Below, in pieces: positions 56,250 to 64,000 of a DNA stretch of 64,000 nucleotides (within the stretch, counting starts at the first letter, position 1; each line of letters starts with the position of its first letter). Below the pieces are notes generated by a model. That model saw only the letters and a list, made by a program, of their open reading frames with translations. It had not been told where the DNA came from and searched no databases. Origin of the DNA: Paenibacillus sp. FSL H3-0469 (GTDB lineage: Bacteria > Bacillota > Bacilli > Paenibacillales > Paenibacillaceae). The translations under genes were made by a program, and so were the position numbers. The stretch covers positions 2,418,001-2,482,000 of the forward strand of contig NZ_CP150302.1 in the NCBI RefSeq assembly GCF_038051945.1. Direction: 5' to 3'.

Positions 56250-56880
56250 CGATCCCTCCCAAACCCTCCCTTCGCCAAGGGAGGGCCCCAAGGGCGCTGC
56301 CCTCTGGACACCCTAAATCAGTGCATCGTGTAAGGAGCAGGGTCAGTGGACGGGAAGGATTACTTTGGCGGAGTCCTCAGCCCTTCTTAGGCTGCCCTGA
56401 CGGGTACGCCTGCGGGGCCTTAACTGCGCTAGGGCAACGGGCTTGCCCGGGGGCCTTGCCGTTCGTTCTTGGGACTCCCGGCCCGCGAACCCAAAGGGCA
56501 GCACTGGACGGGGGCTTGCCGTTCGTTCTTGGGCCTCCCGGCCCGCGAACCCGGAGGGCAGCACTGGACGGGGGCTTGCCGTTGGCTCTCGGGCCACCCG
56601 GCCCGCGATCCCGGAGGGCAGCACTGGACGGGGGGCTTGCCGTTCGTTCTTGGGCCACCCGGCCCGCGAACCCGGAGGGCAGCACTGGACGGGCTGCGTA
56701 GTTAGCGCTGTTAAGGCCCCGCAGGCGTACCGGCTAGGGCAGCCTAAGAAGGGCCGATCCTACGCCGAAGTAATCCCTTCCCGTCCGCCGCCCCCTCTCC
56801 ATACTCGGAGCCCTTGTTGCGGGTGTCCAGAGGGCGGCCAGCCCTTGGGGTCCCCCTTGGAAGGGGGATTTAGGGGGATC
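56250..56880. repeat. ~630-bp palindromic element with 60-bp tandem repeats between T-box and ileS
   Basis: Nested inverted arms: GGGCGCTGCCCTCTGGACAC (56291) against GTGTCCAGAGGGCGGCCAGC (about 56822); GACGGGAAGGATTACTT (about 56348) against AAGTAATCCCTTCCCGTC (about 56768); and CCCTTCTTAGGCTGCCCT with GCCTGCGGGGCCTTAAC against their complements at about 56709-56757. The centre holds four copies of a ~60-bp unit (about 56456-56694) with core GGGCAGCACTGGACGGG and CCGGCCCGCGA. No credible gene. Confidence 0.8.
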
Positions 56881-56910
56881 TAAGCCGATTTAGGGGGATG
56901 CCCAACACAC

Positions 56911-57226
56911 AAATAAACGCCGCCCCGCCCCCAAAGGGGCGAGACGACGCTCGCGATACCACCCTAATTTGCACTGCACGCACATCCTAAGGGGTGTGGA
57001 TTCAGTACAATCTCAGTCCGCAGGCAATAGACAACCTTGCGGGTCCGGGATAACGTCCGGCAGACGGCGGAGCCTACACACGTATACACGCTTCAGCTTA
57101 GCTTCTAGGGGAGGATCTTCGGGTAAGGCGTGAACGATCGGCTCGCAGCAAGCACCGACTCTCTGGAGAACGTTACCTTATCGTACTTGTCCCGTCATCG
57201 AATTTGGATTCAATGGATACAGATAT
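56911..57226 (-). ncRNA. T-box leader RNA (isoleucine-specific)
   Basis: The minus strand carries AGGGTGGTATCGCG (56965-56952), the T-box/antiterminator signature. A GC-rich terminator (CGTCTCGCCCC-ttt-GGGGGCGGGGCGG) and TTTATTT end at 56911. Stem I contains GAAGATCC, with specifier AUC (57116-57114) for isoleucine. Uncharged tRNA-Ile would stabilise the antiterminator and let ileS be read. Confidence 0.92.
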
Positions 57227-57232
57227 GTTCTA

Positions 57233-57261
57233 GTTATAGACGTTTTCGCCCCAATTGTCAA
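57233..57261 (-). promoter_or_regulatory. ileS/T-box promoter
   Basis: TTGACA (57261-57256), 17-nt spacer, TATAAC (57238-57233), starting the T-box transcript near 57226. It lies directly after the pseI stop at 57268. Confidence 0.85.
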
Positions 57262-57267
57262 GGCGGA

Positions 57268-58320
57268 TTACAGCAGCAGGTCCCAGCTCAGCGGGGTGCC
57301 GGCGGGCAGACCGGTTCTCAAGCGTTTGCCGATGAGCAGATCATAATATTTGGGCGCGAGGCCGTAGCCGGGACGGATGACTTTGAGGTTATCCGCAGTG
57401 AGCAGGTCTCCGGCCTTGATATCCTTGGAGGTATAGACAGACCGTCTGAACTGCAGGGATTTCTCTTCTTCGGGGGTGGGGCCGATGGAGACGCCGCCGA
57501 GTGCCCTCCAGGCTGTATCTGTCTCCCGGACCAGGGAAGCGAACTCTGCCGGCTCCAAAGAGAAGGCAGCATCCACTCCCCCTTCCGCACGGTTCAGGGT
57601 GAAATGCTTTTCGATCACGGTACTGCCCAGCGCGACGCTTGCTACTGCTGCCCCTACGCCCAGGGTATGGTCAGACAGGCCTACCTGAGCACGGAAGACA
57701 TCGCGCAGATACGGAATGGTGTTAAGGTTGGTATTCTCGGGCGAAGCCGGATAGCTGCTGGTGCATTTGAGCAGTATATATTCCTGGCAGCCTGCCCCGG
57801 TAATGGTGTGGACAGCCTGTTCAATATCGCCAAGCGAGGCCATCCCGGTGGAAATGATCATTGGCTTCCCTTTGGAGGCCACCTTCCGCAATAAGGGAAT
57901 ATCATTATTTTCAAAGGAAGCGATCTTGTAGCAGTCGACGCCGAGCGTCTCCAGGAATTCGAGCGAGGACTCATCAAACGGGGTGCTGAACGGGATCATC
58001 CCGAGTGCCCTGCACGAAGCAAAGATAGGCTCATGCCACTCCCAAGGCGTATATGCCTCAGCATACAGCTCATACAGCGATTTTCCCTTCCACAGTCCGT
58101 TCGATTCCCCAATCATGAAATCCTTACTCCGTAGATTAAGCGTCATAGTATCCGGCGTATAGGTCTGGATTTTGAACGCATGAGCGCCAGCCCGGGCAGC
58201 GGCCTTAACGATTTCGAGCGCACGGTCCAGGGACTTATTATGATTACCGGACATTTCCGCGATAACAAAAGGCGGATGCCCGCTGCCGATAGTACGGTTA
58301 CCGATCCTGATTTCCTTCAT
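57268..58320 (-). CDS. pseI: Pseudaminic acid synthase (NeuB family with SAF domain)
   Basis: 350 aa. Condenses 2,4-diacetamido-2,4,6-trideoxy-L-altrose with PEP to pseudaminic acid. Barrel motifs FVIAEMSGNHNKS, FKIQTYTPDTMTL, KIASFEN, STGMASL, KCTSSYPA, GLSDHT and VIEKHFTLNR. C-terminal SAF/antifreeze-like domain from ~285 (RRSVYTSKDIKAGDLL). MSGNHN and the TP-D-T-M-T-L segment are features of PseI rather than sialic acid NeuB. The start overlaps the pseH end by 23 nt. Confidence 0.93.
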   Translation of the reverse strand: MKEIRIGNRTIGSGHPPFVIAEMSGNHNKSLDRALEIVKAAARAGAHAFKIQTYTPDTMTLNLRSKDFMIGESNGLWKGKSLYELYAEAYTPWEWHEPIFASCRALGMIPFSTPFDESSLEFLETLGVDCYKIASFENNDIPLLRKVASKGKPMIISTGMASLGDIEQAVHTITGAGCQEYILLKCTSSYPASPENTNLNTIPYLRDVFRAQVGLSDHTLGVGAAVASVALGSTVIEKHFTLNRAEGGVDAAFSLEPAEFASLVRETDTAWRALGGVSIGPTPEEEKSLQFRRSVYTSKDIKAGDLLTADNLKVIRPGYGLAPKYYDLLIGKRLRTGLPAGTPLSWDLLL

Positions 58321-58870
58321 GGCCTGTCGTTGCCTCCTCTGTCAGCCGTAGCCTGCGGCTCTCCCATGGCTCCCGGAACAGGGCCATCAAGACCACATCC
58401 ACAGGCTGATGATTTCTGATCCGTTGCCTGCACAGCCTGCCTTCCTCTACGAAGCCTAGTTTACGGTGATAGGACAAGCTCCGCTGATTAAAATCCAGGA
58501 TTTGCGCGCATACCTTACTTAGCTGCTCTACCTGAAAAATATGCTCCAGCGCCAAGATTCCCATCATGGTACCGGAGCCGGGGGGACAGCTCTTGTCCCC
58601 TATATAAAAGCCCCATTCACAGGTCTTGTGGATCCTGTCGATCTGCGAGAACTGCACGAAGCCCACCGGTGTGTCCAGATAGTAACAGATCCGGACGACC
58701 CGGCTGGTATCCTCCGCTATGGCATGCATCCAGCTAAGATGCTCTTCCAGCGGAATCATCCCGTCATGATTCATATAGGGCCGGATGTGATCGGCATTGC
58801 GCCATTCCCATATTAGCCGGCTATGCTTCTCACTCAGCTTCTCAAGCCTGTATTTCCTTAGGTCTGCCAT
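58298..58870 (-). CDS. pseH: PseH-type N-acetyltransferase
   Basis: 190 aa GNAT protein that acetylates the 4-amino group of the UDP-altrosamine intermediate. N-terminal SEKHSRLIWEWRNADHIRPY and middle GFVQFSQIDRIHKTCEWGFY are characteristic of PseH. Acetyl-CoA loop CPPGSGTMMGILAL; C-terminal YHRKLGFVEEGRL. It overlaps pseG by 29 nt and pseI by 23 nt. Confidence 0.9.
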   Translation of the reverse strand: MADLRKYRLEKLSEKHSRLIWEWRNADHIRPYMNHDGMIPLEEHLSWMHAIAEDTSRVVRICYYLDTPVGFVQFSQIDRIHKTCEWGFYIGDKSCPPGSGTMMGILALEHIFQVEQLSKVCAQILDFNQRSLSYHRKLGFVEEGRLCRQRIRNHQPVDVVLMALFREPWESRRLRLTEEATTGHEGNQDR

Positions 58871-59960
58871 AGTCCCCTCCCATAATCCTGTCTATGACCT
58901 CATCCCATTTATCCTCTCCCATCAGACGGAGCGCCTGCTCTGACATGGCCCGTACCCCCGCCGGGTCAGCCAGCATAGCCTTAAGCCCCTGCTCAATCTC
59001 TTGGGCAGTCACCTCACTACTCTTCCCCAGGCTTAATGCAGCCCCCTTCGCATGAACCAAGGCCGTGATCTCCCGCTGATTATCCGCCGTAATAATGCAC
59101 AGCGAAGGCAGGCCCAGGTAACAGCGCTCCCAGGTCGTACTTCCGCCTGCTCCGATGGAGAGATCCGCCTTCTGCATCAAGTCAGCCATGTAATCAATCT
59201 GACAATGGAAGCTGGCCTGCGGCATCGTGTCACATAACGCTGCTATGTCATCCTTGCGGCGGTTCATTCCGCCTGCTACGACATCCAGCTTCAGGTTAGC
59301 GAAGGCGGGACTTTGCAGGGCCTGCAAGGTTTTGAGAGTCTCCCCCGTAGGATCGGTGCCGCCAAAAAACACCAGGACCCGGCTTATGCTTCCGTCACGC
59401 TCAGCCAGCCCCCGCTTAGCCGCGCGGAATTCAGGCCGGAGCAGTGTATAGCAGGTGCCTGTCAATTTCGTGCAGTAAGCAGGAAGCAACCCCTGGTAAC
59501 GGTCTCTGGCAGCGGATGGATTGGGGTCCAGCAGCAGATCACACTCATGCGGGCGGTCCGCCAGATCGTCGATGGCTACTATCTTCTTCACTTTCCCCTG
59601 TACCCATGTCTCCCACCGCTTATCAATCCCGTAATGGTCGATAATAAGCCAATCCGCAGGAGCAGCCCCCTCCAGCCGCTGCACCGTCTCCATAGCATCG
59701 GTCCGCCAATCCACCTGAAGCCAGAATGCGGCGTACGACGGATCATCCGGCGGCGGCAGCAACTCCACCGCATAGCCCTGGCCTCTGATATAGTCGGCCA
59801 GATTCCCCGGCAGCTCACGGCAAATGAACGTGATCTGCCCGCCTCTGGCGGCAAGCCCGCCTGCAAGTGTCAGGCAGCGCATGATATGGCCCGTGCCCAT
59901 AGAATACGAGGAATCGGCCCGAATCCATATATTCATTCGATTAGCTGCTGTGCTTACCAT
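58842..59960 (-). CDS. pseG: PseG, UDP-2,4-diacetamido-trideoxy-altropyranose hydrolase
   Basis: 372 aa GT-B-like hydrolase removing UDP in the pseudaminate pathway. The N-terminus IWIRADSSYSMGTGHIMRCL contains the catalytic GxGHxxR; FFGGTDPTGE and GAGGSTTWERCYLGLP form the UDP site. ATG 59960 has GGAGG 9 nt upstream and overlaps the SDR stop by 7 nt. Confidence 0.93.
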   Translation of the reverse strand: MVSTAANRMNIWIRADSSYSMGTGHIMRCLTLAGGLAARGGQITFICRELPGNLADYIRGQGYAVELLPPPDDPSYAAFWLQVDWRTDAMETVQRLEGAAPADWLIIDHYGIDKRWETWVQGKVKKIVAIDDLADRPHECDLLLDPNPSAARDRYQGLLPAYCTKLTGTCYTLLRPEFRAAKRGLAERDGSISRVLVFFGGTDPTGETLKTLQALQSPAFANLKLDVVAGGMNRRKDDIAALCDTMPQASFHCQIDYMADLMQKADLSIGAGGSTTWERCYLGLPSLCIITADNQREITALVHAKGAALSLGKSSEVTAQEIEQGLKAMLADPAGVRAMSEQALRLMGEDKWDEVIDRIMGGDYGRPKEIQA

Positions 59961-60751
59961 GCGGTCCAGCCTCCGTCAACAGAGATATTCTCACCTGTAA
60001 CATAGCTTGAGGCGGCGGAAGCCAGGAATACCATCACTCCCTTCAAATCTTCAGGAGTGCCGATCCTGCCCAGCGGATTCTTCCTTTCCAGCTGCCGGAT
60101 GAACTGCGGATCGGCAGCTTGAACCGCTGCATTAGGAAAGGGCCCGGGCGATACCGTATTCGCTCTGATTCCATGTTGCCCGAAGTGGCAGGCAATGTAA
60201 CGGGTAAACTGGCCTATCGCTGCTTTACCGGCTCCGTAATTAGCGGGATTATCCATCCCGCTGTCTCCGTAGACCTCCGGGTTAGGCGAGACCAGCCCGT
60301 ACATCGAGGAGACGTTAATGATGGAGCCTCTCTTTTGCTCAACCATATAGGGCAGGACCGCTTTGACACATCTGAAGGTTCCATTGATCGTCCCGTCCAG
60401 CCCGGTCAGCCACTGCTCTTCACTCATGTCCGCCAGCTTGGCCGCTGAACTGAACGCAGCATTATTGACTAAGATATCTATGGTACCGGCCGCTTCAGCG
60501 ATGCTCTGAATACATTCTCTGACTGATGCTTCCTGCCGGATATCCATCGCCTTGCCGAAGCAGGCTGCTCCGGTGGTGCGGGCAATGGCCTCCGCAGCCT
60601 CCTTGCAGCGCTGCCCGTTCGAGCTGACCAGATAGACTGCCGCGCCTGCCTCAGCCAGCCCCTCCGCTATGGCAGTGCCCAGATAACCGGCACCTCCGGT
60701 CACCACCGCTGCCTTGCCTTGCAGATTAAATAATTCTTGAAGAGTATGCAT
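59954..60751 (-). CDS. Short-chain dehydrogenase/reductase in the Pse cluster
   Basis: 265 aa from ATG 60751, with AGGAGG 13 nt upstream; the frame is open to TTG 60778. Rossmann motif TGGAGYLGTAIAEGLAEAG, NNAAFSS, catalytic Ser (INVSSMYG) and Tyr-Lys in YGAGKAAIGQF. C-terminal DGGWTAW. Not part of the canonical pseudaminate pathway, so it probably modifies a precursor or makes a second sugar. Coupled to pseG and to the aldo/keto reductase. Confidence 0.88.
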   Translation of the reverse strand: MHTLQELFNLQGKAAVVTGGAGYLGTAIAEGLAEAGAAVYLVSSNGQRCKEAAEAIARTTGAACFGKAMDIRQEASVRECIQSIAEAAGTIDILVNNAAFSSAAKLADMSEEQWLTGLDGTINGTFRCVKAVLPYMVEQKRGSIINVSSMYGLVSPNPEVYGDSGMDNPANYGAGKAAIGQFTRYIACHFGQHGIRANTVSPGPFPNAAVQAADPQFIRQLERKNPLGRIGTPEDLKGVMVFLASAASSYVTGENISVDGGWTAW

Positions 60752-60755
60752 CTTG

Positions 60756-61673
60756 TTAATTCCACCTCCTGGGGTCAATGATCTCTACAGGAATATCCGC
60801 AAAGGATTCACCAAGCGTCTGTCTCACCGCCCGGCTTAGAGGAGGCAATGCCATCATCCGCAGATTCTCCTGCACCTGCTCCACCGTCTCGCAGCCAATC
60901 ACCAGCCCGGATATCCCCGGAAGATCCCTTACATAGAGGAAACACAGCTCTTTAACCGGTATCCCGGTTTCCTTGCTGTATCTGATTAATCGTAACAACG
61001 GCTGCTCCGCTTGCTTCAGCCCAGCCGGAAGCTGCTCCGGTGCCATCAGCAGCAGGCCTTGCAGATAGACGCTGCGGACGAAGATTTCTGTTCCCTTCCG
61101 GGCGAGCTGCTCCAGCATTCCATTAACGAGCCATCTCTGATCCAGGACATTCAGCGGAATTTGAATGCTGTCCAGCCCCTCCAAGCGCATAAAATCCGCA
61201 ACATCCTCCGCATCATACACAGATACACCGATTCTGCGGATTAATTGCTGCCGCTTCAGCTCCTGCAGCACTCGCAGAATTTCGCCGCCCTGGTAAGTCA
61301 TATCGAGCGGATCATGCAAGAGACAAGCGTCCAGCGCAGAACACTTCAGCCGGTCCAGGGAAGCATGCACGGAAGAGGTGACGAACCTCCTCCGCGCTTC
61401 CTCCGTGTGCAGCCGCAGCCGCTGGACGGAAGGGAGCTTCGTCACAATCTGCGGCCGGCTCTGCGGATCTGCACCTTCCAGGCAATCTCCGATGATAGAC
61501 TCACTGTCCCCGTATCCCGGCGCGGTATCCAAATAACCGATCCCTGAGGAGAGGGCATATCGGAGCAGTTCGTTCCTCTGTTGCACAGAGGAGTTCGCAG
61601 CTGCATTCGCAATCCCGTAATTTCCGCCCAGCTGGGCCGTCCCCAGCACAAGGCCCGCTTTGTTTATCATCAT
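60756..61673 (-). CDS. Aldo/keto reductase in the Pse cluster
   Basis: 305 aa TIM-barrel NADPH oxidoreductase. Tetrad residues visible: Asp in YLDTAPGYG, Tyr in the same loop, Lys in IVTKLPS, His in CLLHDPLD. C-terminal GCETVEQVQENL binds NADPH. Like the SDR, it is not a standard pse enzyme; homologues occur in other nonulosonate and flagellar-glycan loci. Start ATG 61673 or 61670. Confidence 0.88.
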   Translation of the reverse strand: MMINKAGLVLGTAQLGGNYGIANAAANSSVQQRNELLRYALSSGIGYLDTAPGYGDSESIIGDCLEGADPQSRPQIVTKLPSVQRLRLHTEEARRRFVTSSVHASLDRLKCSALDACLLHDPLDMTYQGGEILRVLQELKRQQLIRRIGVSVYDAEDVADFMRLEGLDSIQIPLNVLDQRWLVNGMLEQLARKGTEIFVRSVYLQGLLLMAPEQLPAGLKQAEQPLLRLIRYSKETGIPVKELCFLYVRDLPGISGLVIGCETVEQVQENLRMMALPPLSRAVRQTLGESFADIPVEIIDPRRWN

Positions 61674-61690
61674 CCGATGCCTCGCTAACG

Positions 61691-63460
61691 TTATAATTTC
61701 TTGTTCAGGGTGGTTGCTGCATTCAGCTCCTTGACCAGCTCCGTATCATCCCGCCATTTCACACGAATGCCCCGGTTGTGCTCGGCCACCTCAGGGTGTT
61801 CCTGAAGGAATGCCTTCAATTCTTCGAAGAATAGCGGTCTTGCCCCCACATCCAGTGCCTGATAGACCGTCTCGAACAGCTCCAGATCCTGAATCTCATC
61901 CATGGTCAACCGCCACTCAGGATGCACCCACTCCCCAGGAAGATCCACTGCATTGATCTTGAAGAGATGCGGATTGTTGAAAAAGTAAAAGGACAGATAT
62001 TCCGCATGCGTAAGCGGATTGGAATAGTGCAGCAGCCTTCTCAGCGCTTCAACGGTAAAAACATCCCCGACCGTCCCCATGGTCGACTCCTTGGCGTAGG
62101 TGAAGTCTGCACCGCTTGCCAGATGCCGGTCTATCAGAAGCTGAAGCATCTCCGGGGAAATAGCCGGATTGTCGCCGGTCACCCGGACCACGATATCCGC
62201 CTGGGCCGCTTCTGCCACGCTCAGCATTCTTGCAGCCACATTGTCCGGGTCGCCGGTGACCACCTTCACCTGATCGTTCAGGGTGAACGCCGTAAGCGGC
62301 TGGTCGTCCGGCAGATCCGAGGTGGCCAGCACCACCTCATAGCCGCCCGGCACAGCCAGACAATTCATCAGGCATCTTTCGATGGCCGCAATACCGTGAA
62401 TCTCGCGCAGCGCCTTGCGGCGGAGCCGGGTGGATTTCAATCTGCAGATGACAGCAATGCAGATTTTGGGTGCTTTTACCTTCCCGGGCGTGAGGGGTGT
62501 GTTCGCAGGAATGGCTGAGGTGGCAATCATAGGAAATGGTATGGAAGCCTTGCTTGCCATGAGGGCATCCGGCATAGATGAACGTTTATAGCATATGTTC
62601 TCAGGCGTGATCATTTCACCCGGGCGCAGCTCTCTGCGGGAGACGATCCTCAGAGAGGAATCCTCCAGATACCTTCTTTCCGATTCGTTAATTTCGAGAC
62701 TGCCCTGTACACACTCTGCCCGGCGCAGCTTCTCCACCATCCGCCCGAATTCCTCCGGCTCAAGCGCGGAATAATAATCAATGCCTTTCTCCGCACGGTT
62801 CAAGGTAATGTGCTTCTCAATGACACTGGCCCCCAGCAGATAGGCATAGACCGGAAGATCAACCGCCATTTCATGATCAGCATCCTCATGGTCTGCGAAG
62901 CCCACCTCCAGCTGATAGGTCTGCTTGAGATGGGCGATGCGGCTCAGATTGGAATCCTCTGTCCGGGTCGGATAGCCCTGGAAGCCGTGCATAAGCACGA
63001 TTGGACCTTTGAAATGGCTGCGGATGTAGGATAATTGGGAGTCCATCTCTTCCTCCAGCCATCCGCTTACGCCGATGAGTAAGGGCTTATTGAACCTGTG
63101 CAGGGCTAGAGTCAAGGGCAGCGACTGGAGTACGGTTGTGGGTAATTTCAAGCCGTCTACCTGCGATTCAAGCTCCGCGAGCAGCCCGACACTCCATTCA
63201 TCATAGAGATCTACCCAGACCTCCAGCCCCTCAGCCTTGGCAAGCTGGACAGCCTCCGCCCATTGCTGCTTGCCGATGAACAAATCGATATACGTCTGAT
63301 AATGGATGAAATCCGGCACCGCCAGGCTGTCGTAATGGAACCATTGAAATTTCACCCCGTCAGCGCCGCTGCGTGCGGCTGCGAGGATCAGCTCCCGCAG
63401 CCGGCGGGGGTCGCCCCAATGGGCATTGGCAATTTCGGCAATCACCTTCACTTTGCCCAC
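61691..63460 (-). CDS. Fusion: NeuB-like nonulosonate synthase + SAF + SpsF/PseF-type cytidylyltransferase
   Basis: 589 aa. Residues ~1-260: divergent NeuB-type barrel (VIAEIANAHWGDPRRL, GVKFQWFHYDSL, VIEKHITLNRAEKGIDY). ~265-325: SAF-like linker (RIVSRRELRPGEMITPENI). ~330-545: nucleotidyltransferase of the CMP-KDO/SpsF group (ICIAVICRLKSTRLRRKAL, VVLATSDLPDDQP, RVTGDNPAISPEML, EWRLTMDEIQDL). It would make a nonulosonic acid and activate it with CTP in one chain. No separate pseF is seen, so the C-terminal domain may supply CMP activation. The synthase half is too divergent to assign a substrate. Confidence 0.85.
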   Translation of the reverse strand: MGKVKVIAEIANAHWGDPRRLRELILAAARSGADGVKFQWFHYDSLAVPDFIHYQTYIDLFIGKQQWAEAVQLAKAEGLEVWVDLYDEWSVGLLAELESQVDGLKLPTTVLQSLPLTLALHRFNKPLLIGVSGWLEEEMDSQLSYIRSHFKGPIVLMHGFQGYPTRTEDSNLSRIAHLKQTYQLEVGFADHEDADHEMAVDLPVYAYLLGASVIEKHITLNRAEKGIDYYSALEPEEFGRMVEKLRRAECVQGSLEINESERRYLEDSSLRIVSRRELRPGEMITPENICYKRSSMPDALMASKASIPFPMIATSAIPANTPLTPGKVKAPKICIAVICRLKSTRLRRKALREIHGIAAIERCLMNCLAVPGGYEVVLATSDLPDDQPLTAFTLNDQVKVVTGDPDNVAARMLSVAEAAQADIVVRVTGDNPAISPEMLQLLIDRHLASGADFTYAKESTMGTVGDVFTVEALRRLLHYSNPLTHAEYLSFYFFNNPHLFKINAVDLPGEWVHPEWRLTMDEIQDLELFETVYQALDVGARPLFFEELKAFLQEHPEVAEHNRGIRVKWRDDTELVKELNAATTLNKKL

Positions 63461-63484
63461 ATTAATCCCCTCCCTTCTCTATTT

Positions 63485-64000
63485 TTATTTGGAGTAGTGG
63501 CGGATCACCTTCTTGACCGCTGCGACCACATCCATCACATCTTCAGCTTCCATGCCCGCATATAGCGGGAGTGTAATGAATTCCTCATAGCAGCTTTCAG
63601 CGACCGGACAGATTCCCTTGCGGAACCCCAAGCTTTCGTAGTACGGGTGCAGATAGGCAGGGATGTAGTGGACGTTTACGCCGATGTTCTCCTTTTGCAG
63701 CGCCTGAAAGACCGTCTTCCTGGTAGCCGTCAGCTTGGAGAGCTGAAGTCTGACAATGAACAGATGCCAGCTCGACTCCGACTCTGGAAGCTGGTGCGGA
63801 AGAATGAGCTCCTCGGTGGCGCTCAGCTCTTGCAGATACAAGGCGGCAAGCTGCTTGCGCTTCTCGATGAAGCTCCCGATTCTGCGTAACTGGGAGATGC
63901 CAAGTGAAGTCTGTATATCTGTGATCCGGTAGTTGTAGCCGAGGAACTGCATCTCATAATACCAGGGTCCGTGATTCTCCCTTAACTTGCGCTCATCCCT
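63485..64000 (-). CDS. pseC: PseC-type UDP-4-keto-sugar aminotransferase (partial, 5' end outside window)
   Basis: C-terminal ~171 aa of a DegT/DnrJ/EryC1/StrS aminotransferase; the frame stays open to base 64000 (ERKLRENHGPWYYEMQFLGY). Typical segments: YNYRITDIQTSLGISQLRRI, SSWHLFIVRL, NVHYIPAYLHPYYESLGF, and LPLYAGMEAEDVMDVVAAV. PseC transfers an amino group to UDP-4-keto-6-deoxy-AltNAc. It starts the run of pse genes seen here; pseB should lie upstream. Confidence 0.88.
   Translation of the reverse strand, partial: RDERKLRENHGPWYYEMQFLGYNYRITDIQTSLGISQLRRIGSFIEKRKQLAALYLQELSATEELILPHQLPESESSWHLFIVRLQLSKLTATRKTVFQALQKENIGVNVHYIPAYLHPYYESLGFRKGICPVAESCYEEFITLPLYAGMEAEDVMDVVAAVKKVIRHYSK

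Noticed and set aside
53960..56701. 913-codon open frame on the plus strand
   Set aside because: It lies antiparallel to ileS and continues through the repeat region. It has no ribosome site or recognisable domain, and its codons mirror those of ileS. It is a shadow frame.
56343..56701. Repeat-protein ORFs with 20-residue repeats in the T-box/ileS gap, both strands
   Set aside because: The 60-bp unit is a multiple of three, so several frames stay open automatically. Product is Pro/Arg/Gly junk without start signals, and the region is a DNA palindrome.

Overview
The window looks like a chromosomal segment of a Paenibacillus-type spore-forming Firmicute. Reasons: GC is moderate, with strong AGGAGG ribosome sites and frequent TTG/GTG starts. 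Sporulation and envelope genes are present (YjcZ, YteA, YolD-like, NucB, CwlK). There is a T-box before ileS and a PyrR attenuator before pyrR. The gene order ileS - yteA/ylyA-like - lspA - rluD-like - pyr operon is the Bacillus subtilis order with insertions.

Region 1 (1-17260, mostly minus strand) is a fructan/fructoside utilisation locus. It holds a YesM/YesN two-component system, two sugar ABC importers, two divergent GH32-like proteins, a GH172 (DUF2961) protein, a canonical GH32 fructosidase coupled to a ROK fructokinase, and a divergent LacI regulator. None of the hydrolases has a signal peptide, so short fructosides are probably imported and split inside the cell. A palindromic repeat and a decayed IS1182-type transposase lie at 3499-3950.

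Region 2 (17422-24973) looks like a small old genomic island. A decayed copy of the 3' half of tRNA-Leu lies at the left edge and the intact tRNA-Leu(UAA) at the right. Between them are a three-gene Lamassu/ABC-3C-type anti-phage operon (nuclease-like effector, small middle protein, SMC/Rad50-like ATPase with zinc hook), a radC pseudogene, a Cro/C1-type regulator and a small divergent gene. No integrase remains.

Region 3 (25000-37900) holds small and accessory genes: a WGxxGxxG protein, CwlK peptidase, YolD-like, GNAT, lipoprotein, zinc-ribbon/PH protein, GH26-PA14 mannanase-like protein, NucB-like nuclease, YjcZ, YjfB, ImmA/IrrE peptidase and UppP. An AT-rich patch of orphan small ORFs ends at tRNA-Ile(CAU) and initiator tRNA-Met.

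Region 4 (37898-57261, mostly minus) is core metabolism: pyrR-pyrB-pyrC-carA-carB-pyrF-pyrE under a PyrR attenuator, dapL, rluD-like, lspA, yteA-like, a DUF5665 protein, and a long-type ileS with a T-box leader. About 700 bp of palindromic and 60-bp tandem repeat DNA separates the T-box from ileS. A second long palindrome overlaps the pyr promoter.

Region 5 (57268-64000, minus) is a pseudaminic-acid-type nonulosonate cluster: pseC (cut by the window end), a synthase-cytidylyltransferase fusion, an aldo/keto reductase, an SDR, pseG, pseH and pseI. It probably supplies a flagellin or surface glycan sugar.
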